64,000 nucleotides of DNA. Source: Paraburkholderia bryophila (GTDB lineage: Bacteria; Pseudomonadota; Gammaproteobacteria; Burkholderiales; Burkholderiaceae). The stretch is taken from NCBI RefSeq assembly GCF_013409255.1, contig NZ_JACCAS010000002.1, forward strand, positions 2,594,001 through 2,658,000. The letters run 5' to 3'. The position numbers and the translations under genes are program-made. The notes under the pieces are model-generated. The model saw only the letters and a list, made by a program, of their open reading frames with translations. It was not told where the DNA came from and did not search any database. Of the stretch, positions 17,431 through 24,950 are shown piece after piece. Numbering within the stretch: position 1 is the first letter of the stretch; each line of letters begins with the position of its first letter.

Positions 17431-18411
17431 ATGAAGGTTCTGATAACCGGCGGCGCGGGTTTTCTCGGTCAGCGGCTCGCCCGTGAACTGCTCGCGCGCG
17501 GTGCGTTGAAGGACGCGCAAGGCGTGCCGCAAGCGCTCACCGAACTGGTGCTGCTCGACGTGGCGCGCGGCGACGATTTCGGCGATCCGCGCGTGCGCAC
17601 GGAAGTGGGCGATATCGCGGAGCGCAGCGTGCTCGAGCGTGCGATCGACGAGAAAACCACGACGATTTTCCATCTCGCCGCGATCGTCAGCGGCCAGGCC
17701 GAAGCGGATTTCGATCTCGGCATGCGCATCAATCTGGACGCGCCGCGCCTGCTGCTGGAGATCTGCCGCCAACGCGGGCACCGGCCGCGCGTGGTGTTCA
17801 CGAGTTCGGTCGCGGTGTATGGCGGCGATCTGCCCGAAGTCGTGCAGAACGACACCGCGTTGAATCCGCAGTCGTCGTACGGCGCGCAGAAGGCGATCGC
17901 GGAGTTGCTGCTCAACGACTATTCGCGGCGCGGTTTCGTCGACGGCCGGGTGTTGCGGCTGCCGACCATCAGCGTGCGGCCGGGCAAGCCGAATGCGGCG
18001 GCGTCGTCGTTCGCGAGCGGCATCATTCGCGAGCCGTTGAACGGTGCAACGGCCGTGTGCCCCGTTGCCGGCGCGACGCGCTTGTGGCTGCTGTCGCCGC
18101 GCAAGGCGATCGAGAGCCTGATCGCCGGGCTCGAACTCGACGCCGCCGCGCTCGGCAACCAGCGCGTGCTGAATCTGCCGGGGATTTCGGTGAGCGTCGA
18201 CGAGATGGTCGCCGCGCTGCGCGAGGTCGCGGGCGACGCCGTCGTCCAGCGGATCGTGTGGGAGCCGGATGCGCGGGTGGAAAAAATCGTCGGCAGTTGG
18301 CCGGGGCGGTGGGATACGTCGCGCGCCGAACGACTGGGCCTGAGCGGCGAGCGCAGTTTCGCCGAGGTGATCCGCAGCTACATCGCCGACGAGCGCATCG
18401 CGATCCACTGA
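17431..18411 (+). CDS. denD: D-erythronate dehydrogenase DenD (NAD-dependent SDR/epimerase fold)
   Basis: 326 residues. Rossmann motif GGAGFLGQRLA at the N terminus and catalytic SYGAQK (Tyr-x3-Lys) near residue 150. In characterised clusters DenD oxidises D-erythronate to 2-oxo-tetronate, which OtnI, OtnK and OtnC then convert to dihydroxyacetone phosphate. Its presence, and the lack of an LtnD-type dehydrogenase here, points to D-erythronate as the substrate. No transporter for the acid is in the window. Confidence 0.88.
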   Translation: MKVLITGGAGFLGQRLARELLARGALKDAQGVPQALTELVLLDVARGDDFGDPRVRTEVGDIAERSVLERAIDEKTTTIFHLAAIVSGQAEADFDLGMRINLDAPRLLLEICRQRGHRPRVVFTSSVAVYGGDLPEVVQNDTALNPQSSYGAQKAIAELLLNDYSRRGFVDGRVLRLPTISVRPGKPNAAASSFASGIIREPLNGATAVCPVAGATRLWLLSPRKAIESLIAGLELDAAALGNQRVLNLPGISVSVDEMVAALREVAGDAVVQRIVWEPDARVEKIVGSWPGRWDTSRAERLGLSGERSFAEVIRSYIADERIAIH

Positions 18412-18489
18412 AGCGTGCCACGAGCCTCATGCGGGCGGCGCCGAAGCGGGCGCGCCGGCGCGAGCGCATCAATTGTCCGATCCTTCGAA

Positions 18490-18508
18490 CGACGGGCGTC
18501 GCCCGTCG
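18490..18508. terminator. GC-rich hairpin downstream of denD
   Basis: CGACGGGC and GCCCGTCG form an 8-bp stem with a 3-nt loop, 79 nt after denD. There is no T-run, so it is at best a weak or factor-assisted terminator separating the otn operon from pcaF. Confidence 0.35.
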
Positions 18509-18537
18509 CGCATTCTTCGCCGCGGGATGACCCGCGC

Positions 18538-18567
18538 TTGACACGGTTTCGGCCACGCGCCTATTAT
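18538..18567 (+). promoter_or_regulatory. Sigma70-type promoter for pcaF
   Basis: A consensus -35 box TTGACA (18538-18543) and a -10 box TATTAT (18562-18567) are 18 bp apart. The start of transcription would be near 18574, about 67 nt before the pcaF start codon. Confidence 0.65.
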
Positions 18568-18577
18568 CGAGTCTGAT

Positions 18578-18613
18578 TGTTCTATATATGACCATGTGTT
18601 CGTATAAAGAACA
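18578..18613. promoter_or_regulatory. Candidate PcaR-type operator in the pcaF leader
   Basis: TGTTC occurs at 18578-18582 and 18597-18601, and its complement GAACA at 18609-18613, the last two forming an inverted repeat with a 7-bp spacer. Three half-sites of this kind resemble the PcaU/PobR class of operators. The IclR regulator at 13240-14064 is the obvious candidate to bind here; this is inference. Confidence 0.45.
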
Positions 18614-18640
18614 AATTGCACATCGACCGGAGACATTCCT

Positions 18641-19843
18641 ATGACCGAAGCATTCCTGTGCGACGCGATTCGCACCCCCATCGGCCGCTATGCGGGTTCG
18701 CTGTCGTCGGTTCGCGCCGACGATCTGGGCGCGGTGCCGCTCAAAGCGCTGATGGAGCGCAGCCAGGAGGTCGACTGGAGCGCGGTCGACGACGTGATCT
18801 ACGGCTGCGCGAACCAGGCGGGCGAAGACAACCGCAACGTCGCGCGCATGTCGCTGCTGCTGGCCGGTTTGCCGAAAGACGTGCCGGGTTCGACGGTGAA
18901 CCGCCTGTGCGGTTCGGGCATGGACGCGGTGGGGATCGCCGCGCGCGCGATCAAATCGGGCGAGGCGGCGTTGATGCTGGCGGGCGGTGTGGAAAGCATG
19001 AGCCGCGCGCCGTTCGTGATGGGCAAGGCGACCAGCGCGTTCTCGCGCCAGGCCGACATCTTCGACACTACGATCGGCTGGCGCTTCGTCAACCCGCTGA
19101 TGAAGCAGCTCTATGGCGTCGATTCGATGCCGGAAACCGGCGAAAACGTCGCGACGGATTACGGCATCAGCCGCGCCGATCAGGACGCGTTCGCGCTGCG
19201 CAGCCAGCAGAAGGCCGCTCGCGCGCAACGCGACGGCACGCTCGCGCAGGAAATCGTCGGCGTGACGATCGCGCAGAAGAAAGGCGATCCGGTCACGGTG
19301 TTGCAGGACGAGCATCCGCGCGAGACCAGCCTGGAAACGCTCGCGAAACTCAAAGGCGTGGTGCGGCCGGACGGCACGGTGACGGCGGGCAACGCGTCGG
19401 GCGTGAATGACGGCGCGGCGGCGCTGCTGCTCGCGAATGAGGAAACCGCCCGGCGCTTCGGCCTCACCCCGCGCGCCCGTGTGCTCGGCATCGCGACGGC
19501 CGGCGTCGCGCCGCGCGTGATGGGCATCGGCCCGGCGCCCGCCACGCAAAAGTTGCTGGCGCGGCTGAACATGCGCATCGATCAATTCGACGTGATCGAA
19601 CTGAACGAGGCGTTCGCGTCGCAGGGGCTCGCCGTGTTGCGCGCACTCGGTGTTGCCGACGACGACGCACGCGTGAATCCGAACGGCGGCGCGATTGCGC
19701 TTGGCCATCCGCTGGGGATGAGCGGCGCGCGTCTGGTGACCACCGCGATGTATCAACTGCATCGCACGCAAGGCCGCTTCGCGCTGTGCACGATGTGTAT
19801 CGGCGTCGGCCAGGGCATTGCGATCGCGATTGAACGCGTGTGA
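18641..19843 (+). CDS. pcaF: 3-oxoadipyl-CoA thiolase
   Basis: 400 residues, thiolase family. Active-site cysteine in [11 protein letters not shown] near residue 90, NEAFASQ, and the C-terminal motifs [10 protein letters not shown] and [10 protein letters not shown] are intact. It splits 3-oxoadipyl-CoA to succinyl-CoA and acetyl-CoA, the last step of the beta-ketoadipate pathway; PaaJ of phenylacetate catabolism is very similar and cannot be excluded. No other pca genes are in the window, so pathway genes must be elsewhere. Confidence 0.88.
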   Translation: MTEAFLCDAIRTPIGRYAGSLSSVRADDLGAVPLKALMERSQEVDWSAVDDVIYGCANQAGEDNRNVARMSLLLAGLPKDVPGSTVNRLCGSGMDAVGIAARAIKSGEAALMLAGGVESMSRAPFVMGKATSAFSRQADIFDTTIGWRFVNPLMKQLYGVDSMPETGENVATDYGISRADQDAFALRSQQKAARAQRDGTLAQEIVGVTIAQKKGDPVTVLQDEHPRETSLETLAKLKGVVRPDGTVTAGNASGVNDGAAALLLANEETARRFGLTPRARVLGIATAGVAPRVMGIGPAPATQKLLARLNMRIDQFDVIELNEAFASQGLAVLRALGVADDDARVNPNGGAIALGHPLGMSGARLVTTAMYQLHRTQGRFALCTMCIGVGQGIAIAIERV

Positions 19844-20277
19844 CGCGATGATGTTTCGGGTGACGCGCGCCACTAATCGAATGGACGCCTGATTCGGGCT
19901 TAAGGCGCGCTTCGATTTTCAATCCGACCGCGTCATCCCATTCGCTTTTCATTCAATGTCTGTGCAGTATGTATTTAATGCTGGCTGGATATTTCGGCTT
20001 GCATTGAATACGAATGAACGAAATCGGATAAAACGCTGCGGCGGCCTGGCAGGGCGCTGCGGCGTGCCTTTCCAGCCATTTTGCGCAGTCTCGCGCGCCG
20101 ATTTGAAAGTCGATATTCAAACAATTTCAGCTTCCTGTCAGGCATGTACTATCATTCGCGCTGTACCTTTTTTTAATTGTCTTTCTGAGAACCGGTATTC
20201 ATGGCGTTATAAATCGGCATGTCAGTGTGTCGAATCGCCGTTACGCCAGATCGAACAATTTCTTGAGGAGAGCGGAG
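19844..20277. other. Gene-free stretch between pcaF and the exported protein gene
   Basis: 434 bp that are less GC-rich than their surroundings from about 19955. I see no convincing gene. GCGCGCC (19865-19871) and GGCGCGC (19904-19910) followed by a short T-rich run could form a loose pcaF terminator. The rest probably holds the promoter of the next gene, whose ribosome site GAGGAG is at about 20265. Confidence 0.5.
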
Positions 20278-20874
20278 ATGAAGGCAGCCTTGGCCCTAGC
20301 CCTATCGGCAGCAGCATTCACGGTCGCGACGCTTGCGGCGAGTCAGCCGGCGTCGGCGCAGGACGCGATGGGTAGCGCCGCGCGCGGGATCGTCAGCGCG
20401 GTGCAGCCGGTGCATGTGAAGGCGGAGATCGTCGGTATCGATCCGGGCAGCCGCACGCTCACGCTCAAGGGGCCGGGCGGCAACGCGGTCGTCGTGCTGG
20501 TGAGCCAGCAGGTGGCCGGCTTCGATCAACTCAAGGTCGGCGACCGGGTTGACGTGCTCTACAAAAACGCGTTGCTCGTGAAGGCCGACAAGGTCACCGG
20601 CAAAGACAGCGGGATTCGCAAGCGCGTTGATACGCAGGTCTACGCGCCTGCCTCGGGCGGCTTCGAAGCGGCGCGTCAGATCGAAGTGCTCGCCACCGTG
20701 CAGAAGATCGACCACAAGAACCGCCTCGTCACGTTGCGCGGCGCGTATCAGACGCAAACGCTCGAGGTCGGTCCGGATGTCGATCTGAAAGGCGTCAAGG
20801 TGGGCGACACGATCCACGCGGTGTTCGTGTCGGCGGCGGCCGTGCAGGTGACGCCGCAAGAAGCGACGCAGTAA
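20278..20874 (+). CDS. Exported protein with two OB-like repeats, function unknown
   Basis: 198 residues from the ATG at 20278, which gives a clean Sec signal (MKAALALALSAAAFTVATLA, cleavage after ASAQ). The mature part contains two related segments of about 55 residues, each with the pattern V-x-x-ID...RTLTLKGP / RLVTLRGA followed by VGD, suggesting a duplicated small beta-barrel. It lies alone between pcaF and a convergent DUF535 gene. Likely periplasmic; the role is unknown. Confidence 0.75.
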   Translation: MKAALALALSAAAFTVATLAASQPASAQDAMGSAARGIVSAVQPVHVKAEIVGIDPGSRTLTLKGPGGNAVVVLVSQQVAGFDQLKVGDRVDVLYKNALLVKADKVTGKDSGIRKRVDTQVYAPASGGFEAARQIEVLATVQKIDHKNRLVTLRGAYQTQTLEVGPDVDLKGVKVGDTIHAVFVSAAAVQVTPQEATQ

Positions 20875-20907
20875 GCGGTGCAATAAGCGGCGCAGTGAGC
20901 GCGCGTC

Positions 20908-21879
20908 TCAGTTCGCCCGGCTGGTCGCGACGCTCATGCGGATCTGCGCGGTGAGCGCGGTTCGCAATGCATAGCGTTTGCGCTTCAACGCATTGCCGGT
21001 ATCGGCGCCTTGATGCTCGGCCAGATAGCGCAACGGCGGCGCCAGCACGAACCAGCCGTTCCAGCGCGCGAGCGCGCCGCACTCGAGCGACAGGCCGTCA
21101 TAGTCGGCGGCCACACGACGTTTGCGCAGGCAATAGCGCCAGTTCGCGTAGATATGCGCCTGCTTCGAGACGATGAACGTGCCGCCCGCGTTGAGCGACG
21201 CCGCGACGCATTGCGCCAGATAGATCACCAGCACCTTGGGCCGCAGTCCATGCCAACGTTTGGTCAGCGCGCGAAACAGCTCGCGGCCGTTGACCGTGCG
21301 GTCGGGGCCTTGCACCGAGCCGATGCAGAGGCGCGGCCGCCGTACCTTGCCGCCGAGATACGCGAGGCTGAAGGTACAGGACACGACGCGCTGGTCGCGT
21401 CCGTCGCGAATGCACAAGGTCCAGTCGCCTTCCTTCTGAAACTGTTCGATCGACTCCAGCGACACATACCAGCGCTCCGCGCCGATCGTGAACGACGCGA
21501 TCTCCGCCGAGCCGGTCGCGGCGATCCGCGCGGCGAGTAGCGGTACACGCTGCTGGGTCAGCCCCTGATGATCGAGGCTCGCCGCCAGTCGCTCGCGCGG
21601 ACTGAAGCGGCTGTGCAGAAACGGCCGGTGCATCCGTTCTAGCGCGGTAGGATGACGTTGCACCAGGTCGCGCAACGGCGAAATCGCGCACCGGTTCAGC
21701 CAGACCTGGGTGGAACGCCAGGACACCAGCGAGCGCAACCACAGGCGCGCGCGCCGCCAACGGTGAAACAGAGTGGTGCCGGGGTAAAGGGCGTGGGCGG
21801 CTTGCTGAATCGCCGCGAAGGAAGCCTGGACTCGCGCGAACCACGGCGAGCGGGCGGTCTGGTTGGAAACGGTCGTCAT
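20908..21879 (-). CDS. DUF535 (VirK/YbjX-family) protein
   Basis: 323 residues from the ATG at 21879 with AGGAG upstream; the open frame extends 35 codons further but without a ribosome site. The DUF535 pattern includes RMHRPFLHSRFS, SFTIGAERWYVSLE, CIGSVQGPD and the C-terminal CLRKRRVAADYDG. Members such as VirK and YbjX are linked to virulence or antimicrobial-peptide resistance in enterobacteria, but their biochemistry is unknown. It is divergent from the two-component genes. Confidence 0.85.
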   Translation of the reverse strand: MTTVSNQTARSPWFARVQASFAAIQQAAHALYPGTTLFHRWRRARLWLRSLVSWRSTQVWLNRCAISPLRDLVQRHPTALERMHRPFLHSRFSPRERLAASLDHQGLTQQRVPLLAARIAATGSAEIASFTIGAERWYVSLESIEQFQKEGDWTLCIRDGRDQRVVSCTFSLAYLGGKVRRPRLCIGSVQGPDRTVNGRELFRALTKRWHGLRPKVLVIYLAQCVAASLNAGGTFIVSKQAHIYANWRYCLRKRRVAADYDGLSLECGALARWNGWFVLAPPLRYLAEHQGADTGNALKRKRYALRTALTAQIRMSVATSRAN

Positions 21880-22069
21880 GGCAACTCCTAGGCCTATTTC
21901 AACCGGGGCGATGCTAGCGGCGCGTTTCAGGTGGCCTTGTTGAATTGGTTCCGCGTTTGTCGAGTTTTGTCGTCCGTGTCGCATGATGTAGGGCGCATCG
22001 GCTATGCTGTGCGTCGGACGCGGCCTCCGCCGCCGCCATTCATACCGTCAGCCTTGAACGATTCGCCCC

Positions 22070-22774
22070 ATGCCCTTCCGGATACTGCTTGTCGAAGACG
22101 ATGACCGCCTGTCCGAACTGGTCGCCGCCTATCTGCGCAAACACGAGTACGAAGTCGAAACCGTGCTGCACGGCAACGATGCCGTACCGGCCATTCTCAA
22201 GCGCCGCCCGGACCTGGTGATTCTCGACGTCAATCTGCCGGGCAAGGACGGTTTTCAGATTTGCCGCGAGGCGCGCGAGCAGTTCGACGGCGTGATCATC
22301 ATGGTGACCGCGCGCGACGAGCAGTTCGACGAAGTGCTAGGCCTCGAATTCGGCGCCGACGATTACGTGCACAAACCGGTCGAACCGCGCGTATTGCTCG
22401 CGCGCATCAAGGCGCAACTGCGCCGTGTCAACGCGCGCACACCGGAGTCGGCCCAGCCCGAGGGCTACGTGTTCGGCAAGTTCGAGATCAACCGCGCGAG
22501 CCGCACGGTCAAGCTGCCGGACGGCAGTCTGCCCGATCTGACGTCGGCGGAATTCGATCTGTTGTGGGCGCTGGTCAGTTGCGCGGGGGAGGTGGTCAGC
22601 CGCGACGAACTGATGCGGCAGTTGCGCGGCATCGAATTCGACGGTCTGGACCGCACGATCGACGGCGGCATCTCCAAGCTGCGCCGCAAGCTGCATGACG
22701 ATGCCAGCACGCCGCAGCGCATCAAAACCGTGCGCGGCAAAGGCTATCAATTCAGCAAGCTGGCGTGGGACTGA
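22070..22774 (+). CDS. OmpR/RstA-like response regulator
   Basis: 234 residues: receiver domain with acidic pocket VEDDD, phospho-acceptor Asp in VILDVNLPG and Lys in VHKP, then a C-terminal OmpR-type winged helix (RTIDGGISKLRRKL, IKTVRGKGYQF). It is most like RstA. Its likely kinase at 23727 is on the same strand, with an alpha/beta hydrolase gene inserted between them. Confidence 0.92.
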   Translation: MPFRILLVEDDDRLSELVAAYLRKHEYEVETVLHGNDAVPAILKRRPDLVILDVNLPGKDGFQICREAREQFDGVIIMVTARDEQFDEVLGLEFGADDYVHKPVEPRVLLARIKAQLRRVNARTPESAQPEGYVFGKFEINRASRTVKLPDGSLPDLTSAEFDLLWALVSCAGEVVSRDELMRQLRGIEFDGLDRTIDGGISKLRRKLHDDASTPQRIKTVRGKGYQFSKLAWD

Positions 22775-22912
22775 CAAAGCGGCGCGGCCGGCTCCAACCC
22801 GTAATTCACGGAAATTTGACGCGACAAAAATCCACAGTCGCCTCAGCAAATCGACAGTCACGCAGGCCTCGCGCGACTAGGATCGCAGACTTGTCCTACG
22901 ACCGGCTTCGCG

Positions 22913-23713
22913 ATGTCTGCATCCGTCTCTCCTCTTTCCCGCCATGCCGTGCTGATGATTCACGGCCTGGGCGGCACACGTCATGATTTCGGCACGCTCG
23001 ATCGCAAGTTCGAGCAGATCGGCTGCGACGTGCATCTGCCGTCGCTCCCCGGGCACGGCTCGAATCCCGACGCGTTGAGCGGCGTGACGCTGAACGACTA
23101 CATGAAGCTGCTGAGCCGCACGTACCGCGAACTGCTGACGCGCTATGAGCGTGTCGACGTCGCCGGTATTTCGATGGGCGCGTTGCTCGCGTTGATGCTG
23201 AGCGCACGCGAACGGATGACCAACGGGCGTTTGATCCTGCTGTCGCCGCCGGTGTTCCTCGACGGCTGGGGCGGTTCGCGCCTGCAGCCGCTGCGCTATC
23301 TGCTGTATTGCGTGCCTGGGTTGCGGCATCTGATTCGCGTGCCGGAAGGCGAGCCGTTCGGCATCAAGAACGCACGGATTCGCAACCTGATCCGCCGGCA
23401 TTTGCAGAAGGGCAGCGGGGTTCATTACCCGTACGTGCCGCTGTCGGCAATCGAACAGGTCGACTGGATGCGTTTCGCGGCGAAGCGCGCGATGCGGCGC
23501 GTCACCTGCGAGACGCTGGTGATGCATTCGGAAGAAGACGAAGTGACGAGCATCCGCTCGGCGGAGTTCGTCTGCGACAATCTCGCCAGCCGTTCGGTGA
23601 CGCTGGTGCGCTTGACCGACAGCTATCACATGATCACACTGGACAACGAACGCGATACGGTAGCGCAGCAAACCATGGCGTTCGTTCAAAGGGCGCCCAT
23701 GTTGGCGCCGTAG
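22913..23713 (+). CDS. Alpha/beta-hydrolase (carboxylesterase/monoacylglycerol lipase type)
   Basis: 266 residues. HGLGGTRHDF (oxyanion region), nucleophile elbow GISMG near residue 86, and C-terminal DSYHMITLD with the catalytic His. The fold and the Est30-like size suggest a cytosolic carboxylesterase acting on short acyl esters. It sits between a response regulator and a histidine kinase, 138 nt after one and 13 nt before the other, so it may be expressed with the signalling pair and act on its signal. Confidence 0.85.
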   Translation: MSASVSPLSRHAVLMIHGLGGTRHDFGTLDRKFEQIGCDVHLPSLPGHGSNPDALSGVTLNDYMKLLSRTYRELLTRYERVDVAGISMGALLALMLSARERMTNGRLILLSPPVFLDGWGGSRLQPLRYLLYCVPGLRHLIRVPEGEPFGIKNARIRNLIRRHLQKGSGVHYPYVPLSAIEQVDWMRFAAKRAMRRVTCETLVMHSEEDEVTSIRSAEFVCDNLASRSVTLVRLTDSYHMITLDNERDTVAQQTMAFVQRAPMLAP

Positions 23714-23726
23714 CACAGAGAGAAAG

Positions 23727-24854
23727 ATGCCACACCGAGCGGAGCCAAAAAAACTCAATCCGTACCGCTACTGCAAGTGGCGTTTGCTTCGTTTCCGCCG
23801 CTCGTGGACCGACATCCGGGCCGATCGAATTCCGAGCTGGTCGCGTCTCTATGTACGGGTCTACACGCGTTTGCTGACACTTACGGTGCTCGTGCTGGCG
23901 TTCTCGATCACGACACTCGGGCTGGCGCTCAATAGCACGCCGTCGCTCTGGCAAACCTTGATGAATAGCCGGGTGTTGCTGCCTATCCTCATCGTCACGC
24001 TGGTGCTGCCGGCCATTACCACCTATCGCTGGATGCGTCCCGTCTGGCTGGATCTGGTGATGGTCCGCGAACGCGCCATCGACTTCACCGGCGGCCGCTT
24101 CAACACGCGTGCGCGTGAATCGTATAGCGTCATCATCGGTCCGCTGGCGCGCACGCTGAACGCGCTGGCCGAACGCATGGAACGTCTGATCGCCGCGCAG
24201 CGCGAACTCACCAACGGCATCTCCCACGAACTGCGCACGCCGCTGGCGCGCGTGCGTTTTGCGCTGGAGAGCCTGCGCGAACCGGCCTCCGCAGCCGAAT
24301 ATCACGGTGCGTTGATGAGCATCGACCAGGACGTCACGGAGCTCGACGAACTGATCGACATGAGCCTGACTTACGCGCGCCTCGAATACAGCTCGCTGCA
24401 ATCAAACCTCGAAGCGACCTCGCTGGCCGCCTGGTTCGACAGTCAGATCACCGACGCGACCCTGCTTTACGCGGACAAGCAGATCGTCCCGCACAAGGAT
24501 ATCGACGTCGCGTTGCGGGTGGTGATGGACAAGCGGCTGATGTCGTACGCCATGCGCAATCTGCTGCGCAACGCGAGCAAATACGCGCAGTCGCGCATCA
24601 TGGTCGGCCTGAGCGCGCGGCACGGCAACGTGGAGATCTACGTGGAAGACGACGGCGCCGGCATACCGCCCGAGGAGCGTGCGCGTATTTTCAATGCGTT
24701 CGTGCGGCTCGACCGCCAGACCGGCGGCTACGGCCTCGGGCTCGCCATCACGCAACAGGTGCTGCGCGCGCATCATGGCCGCATTGCCGTGACGGACCCG
24801 GCGACCCTGGGCGGCGCGCGCTTCGAACTGAGCTGGCCGGTCGGCACGGTGTGA
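23727..24854 (+). CDS. RstB-like sensor histidine kinase
   Basis: 375 residues. Two membrane segments (about 55-75 and 85-105) with only a very short periplasmic loop, a HAMP-like stretch, H-box ISHELRTPLARVRFALE, N-box NLLRNASKYAQ, and G boxes VEDDGAGIP and GYGLGLAITQ. The short loop suggests it senses within the membrane or through a partner rather than with an extracellular domain. Cognate regulator is probably the RstA-like protein at 22070. Confidence 0.92.
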   Translation: MPHRAEPKKLNPYRYCKWRLLRFRRSWTDIRADRIPSWSRLYVRVYTRLLTLTVLVLAFSITTLGLALNSTPSLWQTLMNSRVLLPILIVTLVLPAITTYRWMRPVWLDLVMVRERAIDFTGGRFNTRARESYSVIIGPLARTLNALAERMERLIAAQRELTNGISHELRTPLARVRFALESLREPASAAEYHGALMSIDQDVTELDELIDMSLTYARLEYSSLQSNLEATSLAAWFDSQITDATLLYADKQIVPHKDIDVALRVVMDKRLMSYAMRNLLRNASKYAQSRIMVGLSARHGNVEIYVEDDGAGIPPEERARIFNAFVRLDRQTGGYGLGLAITQQVLRAHHGRIAVTDPATLGGARFELSWPVGTV

Positions 24855-24881
24855 GTCTCGCGGCGCGGGTCTGAAAAGTGA

Positions 24882-24917
24882 CCTGGCCTGTACGACGCGA
24901 ACGCCGCGCAGGCCAGG
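24882..24917. terminator. Hairpin between convergent genes
   Basis: CCTGGCCTG and CAGGCCAGG form a perfect 9-bp stem with an 18-nt loop, between the histidine-kinase stop and the convergent patatin gene. No T-run, so a bidirectional terminator is possible but not certain. TCAATAC repeats three times just downstream. Confidence 0.5.
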
Positions 24918-24950
24918 CCACCCTCAACACGTCAATACCTCAATACGTCA

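Noticed and set aside
18023..19873. 616-codon leftward frame over denD and pcaF
   Set aside because: Arg/His/Ala-rich composition typical of the antisense frame of GC-rich genes; both rightward genes are clear families.
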